Assembly (NCBI GenBank): GCA_003576685.1
Contig: QOZR01000005.1
Location: 62,001-126,000, forward strand
Origin: Virgifigura deserti
GTDB taxonomy: Bacteria; Pseudomonadota; Alphaproteobacteria; Dongiales; Dongiaceae
Length of the DNA stretch: 64,000 bases
Reading direction: 5' to 3'
Positions within the stretch are counted from its first letter, which is position 1, and each line of letters starts with the position of its first letter. The notes under the pieces are model-generated. The model did not search any database. It saw only the letters and a program-made list of their open reading frames with translations, and was not told the DNA's origin. Below are positions 17,028 to 25,208 of the stretch, piece after piece. Position numbers and translations under genes: made by a program.

Positions 17028-17500
17028 CTCGCTCCCCGGTCCCGCTCGATGGCGCGGAGCTCTTGGAGCAGCCATCGCCGGCGGATGGTGAGCAGGAAGA
17101 AGGCGATGCTGGCGCTGATCAGCGCCAGAACGACGGCGGAGAACGCGACCACCAGGTTGTCGCCAATGGCTTCGGCATCATTGCGGCTGAGCGCCAGCAG
17201 CGCCGGGCCCATCGGGATCATCGTAGCCACCAGGCCGAGCATCGGTACGCTCCGCGCGATGATCCGCAGCCACTCCAGGCGCTTGAGGATCCACACCTCC
17301 AGGTCGTCGCTGCTGCAGTCGGTGCGGCTCTGATGTGCCGCGAGGCGCGAGCGATAGAGGTCGTGCCGTCGCTGCCAAACCTCCACGGCAAATCCGCCGA
17401 GGCCGGCAAAGACATAGGCTAGCGCGGCAAGGATCAGCACGAGCACGGGCACCAGGAACAGATGAGCCAAGTCGTAGAGGCCGGATTCGAAGACTGTCAT
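17024..17500 (-). CDS. MotA/TolQ/ExbB-family membrane protein (HmuU-like)
   Basis: A 158-residue protein from ATG 17500, overlapping the CobN-type stop as ATGA. Three hydrophobic helices are visible: one near the N-terminus (FLVPVLVLILAALAYVFAGL), a central one with the family P-M-L-G-L-x-A-T-M-I-P-M-G-P-A-L pattern, and VVAFSAVVLALISASIAFFL near the end. That central pattern is the ExbB/TolQ signature (G-L-x-G-T-x-x-G). With DUF2149 it should form a dedicated energising pair for this locus. Confidence 0.85.
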   Translation of the reverse strand: MTVFESGLYDLAHLFLVPVLVLILAALAYVFAGLGGFAVEVWQRRHDLYRSRLAAHQSRTDCSSDDLEVWILKRLEWLRIIARSVPMLGLVATMIPMGPALLALSRNDAEAIGDNLVVAFSAVVLALISASIAFFLLTIRRRWLLQELRAIERDRGAR

Positions 17501-20500
17501 GAGGATCCCATCGTTCCGCTTGTCATGTGATTGCTGCGCACCTGCCAGAAAGCGCCCGCGAGCAGGCAAAGACCGAGCGCCGCGAGCCCGAGCCAGAGAC
17601 GCCAAGCGGCCTCCTCTGCGGTCGCCGCCGCTGTCGGCTGCAGCACCTGGCCCCGCACCTGTTCGCCGGCATCGCTTTCGCCGGTATCGCTCGCGACCGA
17701 TGGCTCGGCTGGGGCCGGAGGCTGCCTGGACGACGCGGGGGCACCGTCAGACGCCATCTGCAGCCCGAAGCCGGCTGCCGTCTCCTCAATGAAGGCGCGG
17801 GTGACGTCGGCACCGATGTCGACGCCGTGCACACGGGCGAGTTGCTGCCACCGCTCAACGAGCTCGCGCCGGGTCTGCGCGCCGGCATCCCAGTAGCCCT
17901 TACGGACGGCCTCGACAAGACGTTCGATCAGCTGCGCCTGCGCGGTGGGATTGTGCGTCTCGAACCAGGCGTTCAGGTCGAGTTCCCGCGTGTCGCGCAG
18001 GAATGTGTCGTGGACCGCCTGCCACTGGTCAGCCCGTACGGTCTCGGGTGCGGCGACCTGCCAGCCCCAGATATTGTTGACGATCTTCAGGATTTCGAGG
18101 GTCCCGGCATAGCCCTCGGCCTGCGTCGCCGTGATCCAGTGCGGGTTCAGATACCGGGACCGCAGCTCCTCGGCGAGGAAGCGCTCGGCTCCTGTGATGC
18201 GCGCCTGGCGGTTGCGGAGGTCGGCAACGTAGAGCGCGGGACTCGCGCCGTCGAGATGGCGCACCGCTAGCGCCAGCCCACCGAGATACTCGAAGGGATG
18301 GTCGGTCGAAAGCACGCCGTGAAGCCGCGACGAGCGGGAGAGGACGGCCGCTTGCACGCCCTTGAGCTGGGAGGCAAAGAGGTTGCCGGTGTCGAGCCGC
18401 ACGCCCCACTCTTGCGCGCCGTAACCGTATTGCAGGCGGGACAGGAACTGATCCGCCAGCCGCGCCTCCGTCTCCCATCTCGTGGAATCCAGCGCTGCCT
18501 CCGGCAAGCCGCTGCCGTAGTCGCCGGGCGCGTTGCTGAACAACCGTAGGCGCGCAAGCTGCCGGGCGCGCTCAGCCGGGATCCCCTGCTCGATCAGCTG
18601 CGCCGCGAGAAGGCCGCTGTTGCGCGCCACAGCGTTGTCTGGCTCGTCGAGCTGCGCCACACGGTCGATTGCCTCCGCGAGCAGCCGCATGAAGCCGTCG
18701 AACTGATCGCGATAGACACTGGTCACCTGCAGCACCACGTCGATCCGCGGGCGGCCGAGCTTGGCGGTCGGAATGATGTCCAAGGCCTTTACACGGCCGC
18801 CATCGTCCCAGACGGGGCGCAGGCCGAGCGCATGCAGCACCTGGCTCTCCAGGATCCCGAGATGCCGGAGCGCTTCCGAGGACCAGAGAGAGAAGGCGAG
18901 CTTCTGCGGCGCTTGCCCGCCATGGTCCGCCCGGTAGGCGTCGAGCAGCTTCTGGAATGCCTCCGCACCGGCCTCGTAGGCCGCACGCGTCGGGATCTTG
19001 TCGGGCTCGAAAGCATAGAGGTTGCGGCCGCTCGGCACATCCGGGTTGCGCACCGGGTCACCGCCCGTTCCGGGCGCCACGAAGCGGCCGGCCAAGCCCG
19101 CCAGCAGGGCCTCGATCTCCTGCGTATCCGCGAGGTGGCGATCCAGCTCAGCCCCGCGCGCGAGAAGCGCGCGCAGCTTCGGGTCGGTAACCTCGTCCAA
19201 CGAGGCACCGTCCCGCAGATGGCGATGTAGCAGGCGGAAGGGCGGCGTTTCCTGCAAGTCATGGAAGTCGCCGACGAAAAGCTCATCCGGCTCGGGATCG
19301 AGGAGGCTGTAGTAAGGCTCGTCGAGCTGCTGCATGACTGTGCTGAGGCGGTGCTCCGGTGCAGCCGGTTCACCGAAGCTATGCAGGCCTAGCGGCATGG
19401 AACTGCGCGCCAGCTCATGCAGGTGATCGTGGAGCACGAGCATGAATCCGACGAAATCGGTACCGATCTCCGCCTCGTCCCAACCGAGATCGCGGTGCAG
19501 ACTGCTCTGCACTACCGCGTCTCGAATCTGGTCCGCGGTGCGCTCGCGCACGGCGCCCTCTTCAAGCTGCTGGTACTCGTGGATCAGCGCATGCAGGTCG
19601 CGCAACTCGTCGTAGAGACCGGCCGGTGCGAAGGGCGGCGTCTGATGGCTGACGATGACGGCGCGCCCGCGCCGCTTGGCCTGGATCGCCTCGGCGATAT
19701 TGTCCTGGATGTAGGGATAGAAGACCGGCAGGTCACCGACGGCAAGGAAGGGAAAGTCCTTGGTCCATAAGCCGCGATCCTTGCCCGGGGTCCATTCCTG
19801 AGTACCGTGCGTGCCGAGATGAATCATCGCGTGGGCGTCGAATCCTTCTCGCAGATAGAGATAGGCAGCGAGATAGAAGTGATCCGGCGGCAGCTTGGCG
19901 TCATGATAGGACTCGCCGGGCCGCCCGGCGCGAGGCGGCTGCGGCATGATCACGAGGTTGCCCAGGCGCAGACGCGGGATGATGAACTGCGGCTCACCCT
20001 TGACCTCGCGCATGGCCCAATGGTCCTCCGGCTCGTCCCAGCGCTCGTGCAGCGCCGCCCGTACCGCCTCCGGCAGAGCGTCGAGCCAGGCCTGATAGCG
20101 CGCCAGCGGGAAAGCCTCGGCGAGGCCGTCCGACAGAAGACCGTCCAGCTTGTCGGGGTGGTACAGGGCACCCAGCATGGCTTGGCCCGCCGCGATCAGC
20201 CGGGCTTCCGCCGTGGGTAGGACGTCGTAGCCGGCCGCGGCGAGCGCCGCCGTCAGACGTTCGAGGCTCCGCGGCACATTCAGATGCGAGGCGGAGAGGT
20301 TCTTCTCGCCCGCCGGATAGTTCCAGAACATCAGGGCAAGGCGCTTCTCCGATGCCGGGGTCCGACGCAGCGCCGCCAGGGCCGCCGCCTTGTCGAGCAA
20401 CGCCTCGATCTGCTCTGTGATCGGCACCGGCTCACCGCCCTCGACGGCATCGATCACCAGCGGATCGCTCATCCCCCAGCTTTCCGGCACGCTGAGAAAG

Positions 20501-20787
20501 GGCGCGACCATATGCATCGGCACACCGCTGGTCGCCTCGCGCCATGTGGCGGGATCGCCCTGCCGATAGGTGAGGGTCTGCAAGACAGGAATGTCGAGGG
20601 CGCGGAACTCGGCGCGGCGCGCCGATCCGTTCTGCATATGCTGGAGATTGACCAGGATGTCCGGCTTTGCAGGTCCGAGGTGTGTTTGGAGCGCCCGCGG
20701 GTCGGCGGCGTCGAACCAGAACACCAGCGGCACGAGTCCCCGCGCCTCGCTGGCCGCCACCAGCGCGTCCAGCACCTTGGTCTGCAT
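17497..20787 (-). CDS. CobN/HmuS-like chelatase-family protein, main part after an in-frame stop
   Basis: A 1096-residue frame of the CobN / Mg-chelatase H family. Typical core blocks are LNVPRSLERLTAALAAAGYD, HLGTHGTQEWTPGKDRG, the FFL-PYIQDNIAEA block and FPFEYLGG-type sequence near residue 840. The last 30 residues hold a transmembrane helix (LWLGLAALGLCLLAGAFWQV) after a low-complexity linker, so the protein is anchored with its bulk outside the cytoplasm if the upstream signal peptide is joined to it. ATG 20787 is the first start codon after the TAG at 20842 and has no clear ribosome site. Genes of cytoplasmic cobalamin synthesis are absent here; the setting is hmu-like. Confidence 0.85.
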   Translation of the reverse strand: MQTKVLDALVAASEARGLVPLVFWFDAADPRALQTHLGPAKPDILVNLQHMQNGSARRAEFRALDIPVLQTLTYRQGDPATWREATSGVPMHMVAPFLSVPESWGMSDPLVIDAVEGGEPVPITEQIEALLDKAAALAALRRTPASEKRLALMFWNYPAGEKNLSASHLNVPRSLERLTAALAAAGYDVLPTAEARLIAAGQAMLGALYHPDKLDGLLSDGLAEAFPLARYQAWLDALPEAVRAALHERWDEPEDHWAMREVKGEPQFIIPRLRLGNLVIMPQPPRAGRPGESYHDAKLPPDHFYLAAYLYLREGFDAHAMIHLGTHGTQEWTPGKDRGLWTKDFPFLAVGDLPVFYPYIQDNIAEAIQAKRRGRAVIVSHQTPPFAPAGLYDELRDLHALIHEYQQLEEGAVRERTADQIRDAVVQSSLHRDLGWDEAEIGTDFVGFMLVLHDHLHELARSSMPLGLHSFGEPAAPEHRLSTVMQQLDEPYYSLLDPEPDELFVGDFHDLQETPPFRLLHRHLRDGASLDEVTDPKLRALLARGAELDRHLADTQEIEALLAGLAGRFVAPGTGGDPVRNPDVPSGRNLYAFEPDKIPTRAAYEAGAEAFQKLLDAYRADHGGQAPQKLAFSLWSSEALRHLGILESQVLHALGLRPVWDDGGRVKALDIIPTAKLGRPRIDVVLQVTSVYRDQFDGFMRLLAEAIDRVAQLDEPDNAVARNSGLLAAQLIEQGIPAERARQLARLRLFSNAPGDYGSGLPEAALDSTRWETEARLADQFLSRLQYGYGAQEWGVRLDTGNLFASQLKGVQAAVLSRSSRLHGVLSTDHPFEYLGGLALAVRHLDGASPALYVADLRNRQARITGAERFLAEELRSRYLNPHWITATQAEGYAGTLEILKIVNNIWGWQVAAPETVRADQWQAVHDTFLRDTRELDLNAWFETHNPTAQAQLIERLVEAVRKGYWDAGAQTRRELVERWQQLARVHGVDIGADVTRAFIEETAAGFGLQMASDGAPASSRQPPAPAEPSVASDTGESDAGEQVRGQVLQPTAAATAEEAAWRLWLGLAALGLCLLAGAFWQVRSNHMTSGTMGSS

Positions 20788-20841
20788 GTTGGCAAGCGCC
20801 GTCGCATGGATGGCGAAGGCAACGCGCGACGCGCCGTCCGG

Positions 20842-20844
20842 CTA
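20842..20844 (-). other. In-frame amber codon inside the CobN/HmuS-like gene
   Basis: The frames 20842-21435 and 17497-20787 are in register, separated by TAG at 20844-20842 and 18 sense codons before the next ATG. Homology appears to run straight through: FYHPEAAESFATLEAYLNWG just before the stop and RVAFAIHATALANMQTKVLD after it match the expected continuous CobN segment. So one gene of about 1312 codons carries a nonsense codon. Causes could be a real mutation, readthrough or a base error. Confidence 0.75.
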
Positions 20845-21435
20845 GCGCGACGCACCCCAGTTGAGATAGGCTTCCAGGGTGGCGAAGCTCTCGGCGGCCT
20901 CCGGATGATAGAAGCCGCTCTTCGGCAACGGGATGGCTGGCGGCAGCGATGCGACGTCCCGCCCGTCATGCCAATGCCGGACATAGGTCAGCATCCGGCG
21001 CAGATTGGTTTCGCCGCCATTCGCATAATAGGCGATCAGCCGCCGCGCATGATCGGGCGCGAGGTGATCGAAGGTCGGTGGGCCGCCGCCGACCCGGATC
21101 CAGGGGACGTCGGTTCGGTTCAGCGCCGCCCCCATCCGCTCCTGCACCATGGCAAGGTCGATGCGTCGCGGCGTGTCGAGAATGACGAGATCCGCGCCGA
21201 CGAGCCAGTCCTGCGGCTCGCCCGGTGCCGTCTCGACAGAGACGCTCTCCATTCTGACTCCGGCTTCGCGCGCCCAAGAGGCGATCTTGGCGAGCTTGCC
21301 GGGGAGGACGAAATCATTGGCGATGATACGCAGCAGCGGCTGCTCCGTCGGGTCATCGACGACGCCATGTTGCGCCGCCGCGCTGGCGCCCAGCAGCAGG
21401 CACAGCATCAGCAAGAAAGGTGCGATCCGTTTCAT
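20842..21435 (-). CDS. N-terminal part of the CobN/HmuS-like protein with signal peptide
   Basis: A 197-residue frame. The N-terminus is a clear Sec signal peptide (MKRIAPFLLMLCLLLGASA, cleavage near AAA-Q). The rest is the N-terminal CobN domain: VPWIRVGGGPPTFDHLAPDH, RRLIAYYANGGETNLRRML and GFYHPEAAESF are typical. It ends at an in-frame TAG, after which the same frame continues as the large CobN-type part. The ATG is 2 bp after the receptor stop. Alone it would be an orphan domain. With the main part it gives a periplasmic, membrane-anchored protein, unlike cytoplasmic CobN of B12 synthesis. Confidence 0.75.
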   Translation of the reverse strand: MKRIAPFLLMLCLLLGASAAAQHGVVDDPTEQPLLRIIANDFVLPGKLAKIASWAREAGVRMESVSVETAPGEPQDWLVGADLVILDTPRRIDLAMVQERMGAALNRTDVPWIRVGGGPPTFDHLAPDHARRLIAYYANGGETNLRRMLTYVRHWHDGRDVASLPPAIPLPKSGFYHPEAAESFATLEAYLNWGASR

Positions 21436-21437
21436 GA

Positions 21438-23399
21438 TCAGAAGCTGTAGTTGAGGCCGACCCAGAAGAGCCGGCCCGGCTCGGCATAGGTGAAGCTGGA
21501 CGATTTCTCGGCGAGGCGTTCGTCGGTAAGGTTGTGAATCCCGCCGCGGAGCGTGACGGCGTCCGTCAGTTGGTGGCTGAGATCGATCGACCAGATCGCG
21601 TAGTCGGGCAGGGTTTCGGTCGCCGGCCCCGAATCGACGATCTGCCGGCCGACATACTCGCTGCGCAGCCGCGCCATGAAGGCATCCGTCGGGAACCAGC
21701 TCAGCGCGGCGTTGAGGCCATGCCGCGGCCGCTCGGCGAGCTCTTCGCCGGTGGCGCGATCCTCCGTGTCGAGATAGGTGTAGTTGGCGTCGAGCCGGAG
21801 CTGCCCGGGCAGGTCGACGCCGCCGCCAAGTTCGACACCGCGGATGCGGGCTTCGTCGACATTCTCATAGGTCCGCCGCTCGGCACCCCGGATGCCGCAG
21901 GACTGCACGCAACGGGTCTGGATCAGATCTTCAAGGTCGTTCTGGAACAGCGTCGCGCGGAGCGACCAGCCACTGCCCACATAATCCAGGCCCAGCTCGT
22001 ACATGGTGTTCGTCTCGGGCTTCAGGTCCGGATTGCCGACGATGGTGAAGCGGCCTGCCGCCGCGACCGCCTCATATTCGGGCGAGAGCTGTTTCAGAGT
22101 CGGTGCCTTGAAGCCCATGCCCACGCCGCCTTTCAGCGTGAGCGCGTCCGTCAGATGATGCACCAGATAGGCGCGCGGGCTGTGATGCCAGCCGAACTCC
22201 TCATGGTGGTCGGCGCGGTTGCCGATCAGCAGCGACCAGTCGGGGCTGATGGCGATCTCGTCCTGCAGGAACAGTGCCTGGTGCTCGGCCTCGGCCTCGC
22301 CGCGGAGGTTCACCGTGGGGTCCTCGAGCCGCTCACGGCGCCATTCGCCCCCGACAGTAATCAAGTTCCAATCGAGGACCGGCGCGCTCACATGGCCGTC
22401 GATGGTGTCGTCGGTGAGCTTATTGGGGCCGCTCGGCGCTCCCTGCGTCCGCCGGTTCTCGCGGTCCAGCATGGAGCGATAAGCGCGCAGCGTCGTACTG
22501 CCCCACTCCCACTCGCCCCGGTGCGACAGGGACAAATGCTGCCGCTCGATATCGTCCGTCGACTCGTAGAAGGTCGGGGCGGGGCCTCCGGTCTGGATCT
22601 TGCGCACGCGCTCCTCGGTGCCGTAGCCGAAGCCGAGGTCGATACGTTGGGCCTCGTCCGGCGTCCAGGTCAGGGTGGCGCTGCCGGTCTTCGCATCGCG
22701 CTCCTCGAGCTCGGACAGACGCGGCTCGTTCGGATCGGGGGTCTCTCCCCGGCCTCGTATCTCGGCATAGAGACTGAGGCCGAGCCGTCCCGGAACAAGC
22801 GGCCCGCCGACATAGGCCCCGGTCTGGTAGGTATCTCCGCCCGATCCCTCCTGCAGCCCGCCGGTGCCTGACACGCTCCCCTTCCAGACATCGGTCGCCT
22901 TGCGCGTGATCACATTGACCACGCCTCCCAGCGCCTCCGAGCCGTAGAGGGAAGACATCGGCCCGCGCACGACCTCGATCCGCTCGATCGCCTCGACGGG
23001 AACCCAGTTCAGATCGAAATCCGCGTGCGCGATGGCGTTGCCGGCCGCGTTGACCCGCTTGCCGTCCACCAGGATCAGCGTGTGCTCGGCCGACATGCCG
23101 CGAATGCTGATGCCTCGCCGATTGAGCCCGATGCTGTTGATGGTGATCCCCGGCGTCCCGCGCAGGGCATCCGAGAGGTCCTGCACAGGACGCTCCTGGA
23201 GTTCCTCCTGGGTGATCACTGTCACGGTTGCCGGTGCATCGCGCAACTGACGCTCGGTCGACGTGGCACTCACGACCACGGGCGCCAGCTCGATGGCATC
23301 CTCGGCACGAGCGTCTATGAAACCTACGAAATACGAGCTCAAAAAGAAGATTCCGAAACCCTTCCCGAAGCAGGTTCCGGCGACAAATCTCAGAAACAT
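21438..23399 (-). CDS. TonB-dependent outer-membrane receptor (HmuR/BtuB-like)
   Basis: A 653-residue receptor from ATG 23399, which follows a run of eight G. After a signal peptide ending near ARA, the plug domain shows VTVITQEELQERPVQDLSDA, IRGMSAEHTLILVDGKRVN and VEVVRGPMSSLYGSEALGGV-like sequence (here IEVVRGPMS). The C-terminal barrel ends in LFWVGLNYSF with the terminal phenylalanine of outer-membrane proteins. A TonB-box-like segment (APVVVSAT) sits near the mature N-terminus. It leads the operon with the CobN/HmuS-like, ExbB-like and DUF2149 genes, which makes heme or another tetrapyrrole the likely ligand. Confidence 0.9.
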   Translation of the reverse strand: MFLRFVAGTCFGKGFGIFFLSSYFVGFIDARAEDAIELAPVVVSATSTERQLRDAPATVTVITQEELQERPVQDLSDALRGTPGITINSIGLNRRGISIRGMSAEHTLILVDGKRVNAAGNAIAHADFDLNWVPVEAIERIEVVRGPMSSLYGSEALGGVVNVITRKATDVWKGSVSGTGGLQEGSGGDTYQTGAYVGGPLVPGRLGLSLYAEIRGRGETPDPNEPRLSELEERDAKTGSATLTWTPDEAQRIDLGFGYGTEERVRKIQTGGPAPTFYESTDDIERQHLSLSHRGEWEWGSTTLRAYRSMLDRENRRTQGAPSGPNKLTDDTIDGHVSAPVLDWNLITVGGEWRRERLEDPTVNLRGEAEAEHQALFLQDEIAISPDWSLLIGNRADHHEEFGWHHSPRAYLVHHLTDALTLKGGVGMGFKAPTLKQLSPEYEAVAAAGRFTIVGNPDLKPETNTMYELGLDYVGSGWSLRATLFQNDLEDLIQTRCVQSCGIRGAERRTYENVDEARIRGVELGGGVDLPGQLRLDANYTYLDTEDRATGEELAERPRHGLNAALSWFPTDAFMARLRSEYVGRQIVDSGPATETLPDYAIWSIDLSHQLTDAVTLRGGIHNLTDERLAEKSSSFTYAEPGRLFWVGLNYSF

Positions 23400-23459
23400 T
23401 GCCCCCCCCAAAGGCCGAATCGCCCTTGACCAGGTTCGACCGACCGCATGCGGAATATA

Positions 23460-23477
23460 TTATAAGCAACGTTATAA
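23460..23477. promoter_or_regulatory. Inverted repeat upstream of the TonB receptor
   Basis: TTATAAGCAACGTTATAA has perfect TTATAA arms around a 6-bp core. It lies 61 bp upstream of the receptor start in an AT-rich patch (ATATTATAAGCAACGTTATA and onward) within GC-rich DNA. The flank ATAATGAAATGTTAT on the minus strand loosely resembles a Fur box. Iron- or heme-responsive control is likely for such a locus, but the regulator cannot be named. Confidence 0.4.
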
Positions 23478-23544
23478 CATTTCATTATTCGCTGCTGTCA
23501 ACCAGCTTCCCCGTGGAGCTGGAGATGCCGGGCCGGTGCGCTCT

Positions 23545-24414
23545 CTATCGGCTCATCAGGACCGGAATGTCCGCGGCCTCGAGCACATGCCGGGTCACCC
23601 CGCCGAGAAGCATCTGGCGGACGCGGCTGTGCGTGTAGGCGCCCAGAATCAGCAATTCCGCCCGCGCCTCGCGGGCGGCGCTCAGGAGCCTTGCGCCCAA
23701 GGCTCTCCCGGGTTCGATAGCCAAGGACGTCGCTCGAATATTATTGATGCCCAGATATCTCACCAGCGCCTCGGCATCGGCGGCCGTGATGTCGCCCTCC
23801 GGCGCCGTCGCCACGGTCACCTGCTCCGCTGCAGCGAGGATCGGCATGGTGAGGCCGACCGTCCGGGCGGCTTCCAGACTGCCGTTCCAGGCGACCATAA
23901 CGGTTCGAAGCGCACCGACGGTCGTCGCGCGAGGTACGAGCAGCACGGGGCGGCCGGTGTCGAATAGCGCCGTTTCGAGTTCGACGCGTGTCTGTTCGGA
24001 CATCGCATCCACCGAGCGGCTGAGGACGATCAGATCGGCCAGTCGGCCGAACCGAGCGATCGATCTTTGCGGCGCGCCGCGGGTTTCGCGCCATGCGGCC
24101 GACGGCTTGGCCGCGTCCTTTGGCGCGTCCTTCGGGTGATCCGTCACGGTTACGGCTTGGGCGGCGCACCATTGGTCGAAGGCAGCCTTGGCGCGTCTGC
24201 AGGACTGCTCCGCATCGCGTTCGATGGCGGCCGCGAGTTCGGGCACGCCGGCGGCCAGCGCCTCGCCGCCGACGAACCTGCTGAGCTCGGCGGGATCCAA
24301 CCGGGTATGGAGGGCTTCGATATGGGATCCGAACCGGCGAGCCACGGACAGCGCGGCACCGAGGACGGCTTCGTCCGTATCGCCGCCGGTGAGGTGGGCA
24401 AGGATCGCTTTCAT
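23545..24414 (-). CDS. Universal stress protein, tandem UspA domains
   Basis: A 289-residue protein from ATG 24414, with GGAGCTCTCC just upstream. The N-terminal half opens MKAILAHLTGGDTDEAVLGA and the C-terminal half carries the ATP-binding-type motif LILGAYTHSRVRQMLLGGVT followed by RHVLEAADIPVLMSR, both hallmarks of Usp domains. Double-domain Usp proteins bind nucleotides and act in stress survival. It is transcribed leftwards between the NsrR-like regulator and the TonB locus and could be in the regulator's transcription unit (gap 116 bp). Confidence 0.9.
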   Translation of the reverse strand: MKAILAHLTGGDTDEAVLGAALSVARRFGSHIEALHTRLDPAELSRFVGGEALAAGVPELAAAIERDAEQSCRRAKAAFDQWCAAQAVTVTDHPKDAPKDAAKPSAAWRETRGAPQRSIARFGRLADLIVLSRSVDAMSEQTRVELETALFDTGRPVLLVPRATTVGALRTVMVAWNGSLEAARTVGLTMPILAAAEQVTVATAPEGDITAADAEALVRYLGINNIRATSLAIEPGRALGARLLSAAREARAELLILGAYTHSRVRQMLLGGVTRHVLEAADIPVLMSR

Positions 24415-24530
24415 GGAGAGCTCCGTCTGCCGGGAAGATCCCCTCTCTCTACACCAGCCGGTCGCCGTCGCCATTGATTCAGATCAGATCGGCCACAGGG
24501 GCCGCTGGCCGGCCGAACGGTTCCGACGGT

Positions 24531-25004
24531 TCAGCGTCGTGCGTCGGGTCCGGTCGCGGCGGCTTGTGCCGGCTCCAGATCGAGCAACCGCGCGAGCCGG
24601 CGGCGCGGCGTGAGCAGGTCCGCGAGCGTGTACCGGTCGAGGACCGCCAGGAAGGTGCCGAGCGCCTCCCCCAGGACCGACCGGAGGATGCAGACGCTCT
24701 CGATCCGACAGTGTCCGACCTCCGGATCGAAGCACTGCACCAACGTCATATCCTCCTCCGTCCGGCGCACCACGTCGCCGAGATTGATCGCCTCAGGCGA
24801 CCGGGCGAGCCGCATGCCGCCGCGCTTCCCCCGGACCGTCTCGATATAGCCGAGCAGGCCGAGTTGATGGACGATCTTCATCAGATGGTTGCGCGAGATG
24901 CCGTAGCTCTCGGAGATCTCGTTGATCGTCGCCAGTCCCTCCTGCTTGAGCCCGAGATACATCAGCACCCGGAGGGAATAGTCCGTGTAGAGCGTCAGCC
25001 GCAT
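24531..25004 (-). CDS. Rrf2-family regulator, NsrR-like (Fe-S nitric oxide sensor)
   Basis: A 157-residue Rrf2 protein from ATG 25004 (MRLTLYTDYSLRVLMYLGLK), with the winged helix at about 24-62 (INEISESYGISRNHLMKIVH). Three cysteines at 91, 99 and 105 in CFDPEVGHCRIESVCILRSV have the spacing of NsrR, where they hold a [4Fe-4S] cluster sensitive to NO. NsrR represses genes for NO detoxification. The open frame runs upstream but lacks family sequence. The adjacent universal stress gene is a plausible target; no hmp or nor gene is visible. Confidence 0.85.
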   Translation of the reverse strand: MRLTLYTDYSLRVLMYLGLKQEGLATINEISESYGISRNHLMKIVHQLGLLGYIETVRGKRGGMRLARSPEAINLGDVVRRTEEDMTLVQCFDPEVGHCRIESVCILRSVLGEALGTFLAVLDRYTLADLLTPRRRLARLLDLEPAQAAATGPDARR

Positions 25005-25165
25005 CGCGGTGAAGTCTCCCGCTCGGTTCGGCCGCAACGGGCCGGGTCCCTGAAGATGAGCCAGCAATGCCTCTTTTTCAAGCAACCGGCGGCGTCACCG
25101 TCTCCTACTTTGAATGGGTGCAGAACCGCCAATTCCCGCAACTTATGGCCTCCGGCCACCAACCC

Positions 25166-25207
25166 TTGACAGCGGGGAAGAATGAATTAATCTTTCTGCG
25201 GAAAGAT
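25166..25207 (+). promoter_or_regulatory. Promoter and palindromic operator of the Xre/RES toxin-antitoxin operon
   Basis: TTGACA (25166-25171) is followed after 16 bp by TAATCT (25188-25193). A perfect dyad ATCTTTC-TGCG-GAAAGAT (25190-25207) overlaps this -10 and ends one base before the antitoxin ATG at 25209, and its right arm doubles as the ribosome site. This is the usual placement for antitoxin autorepression. Confidence 0.6.
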
Positions 25208-25208
25208 A

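Noticed and set aside
20842..20844. Pyrrolysine or other recoding of the TAG
   Set aside because: Nothing in the window suggests a dedicated TAG-decoding system and alphaproteobacteria are not known for pyrrolysine; mutation, base error or simple readthrough is more likely.
17497..21435. Cobaltochelatase subunit of B12 synthesis
   Set aside because: Signal peptide, C-terminal membrane helix and TonB/ExbB-like/DUF2149 neighbours argue for an HmuS-like extracytoplasmic protein, and no other cob gene is near.
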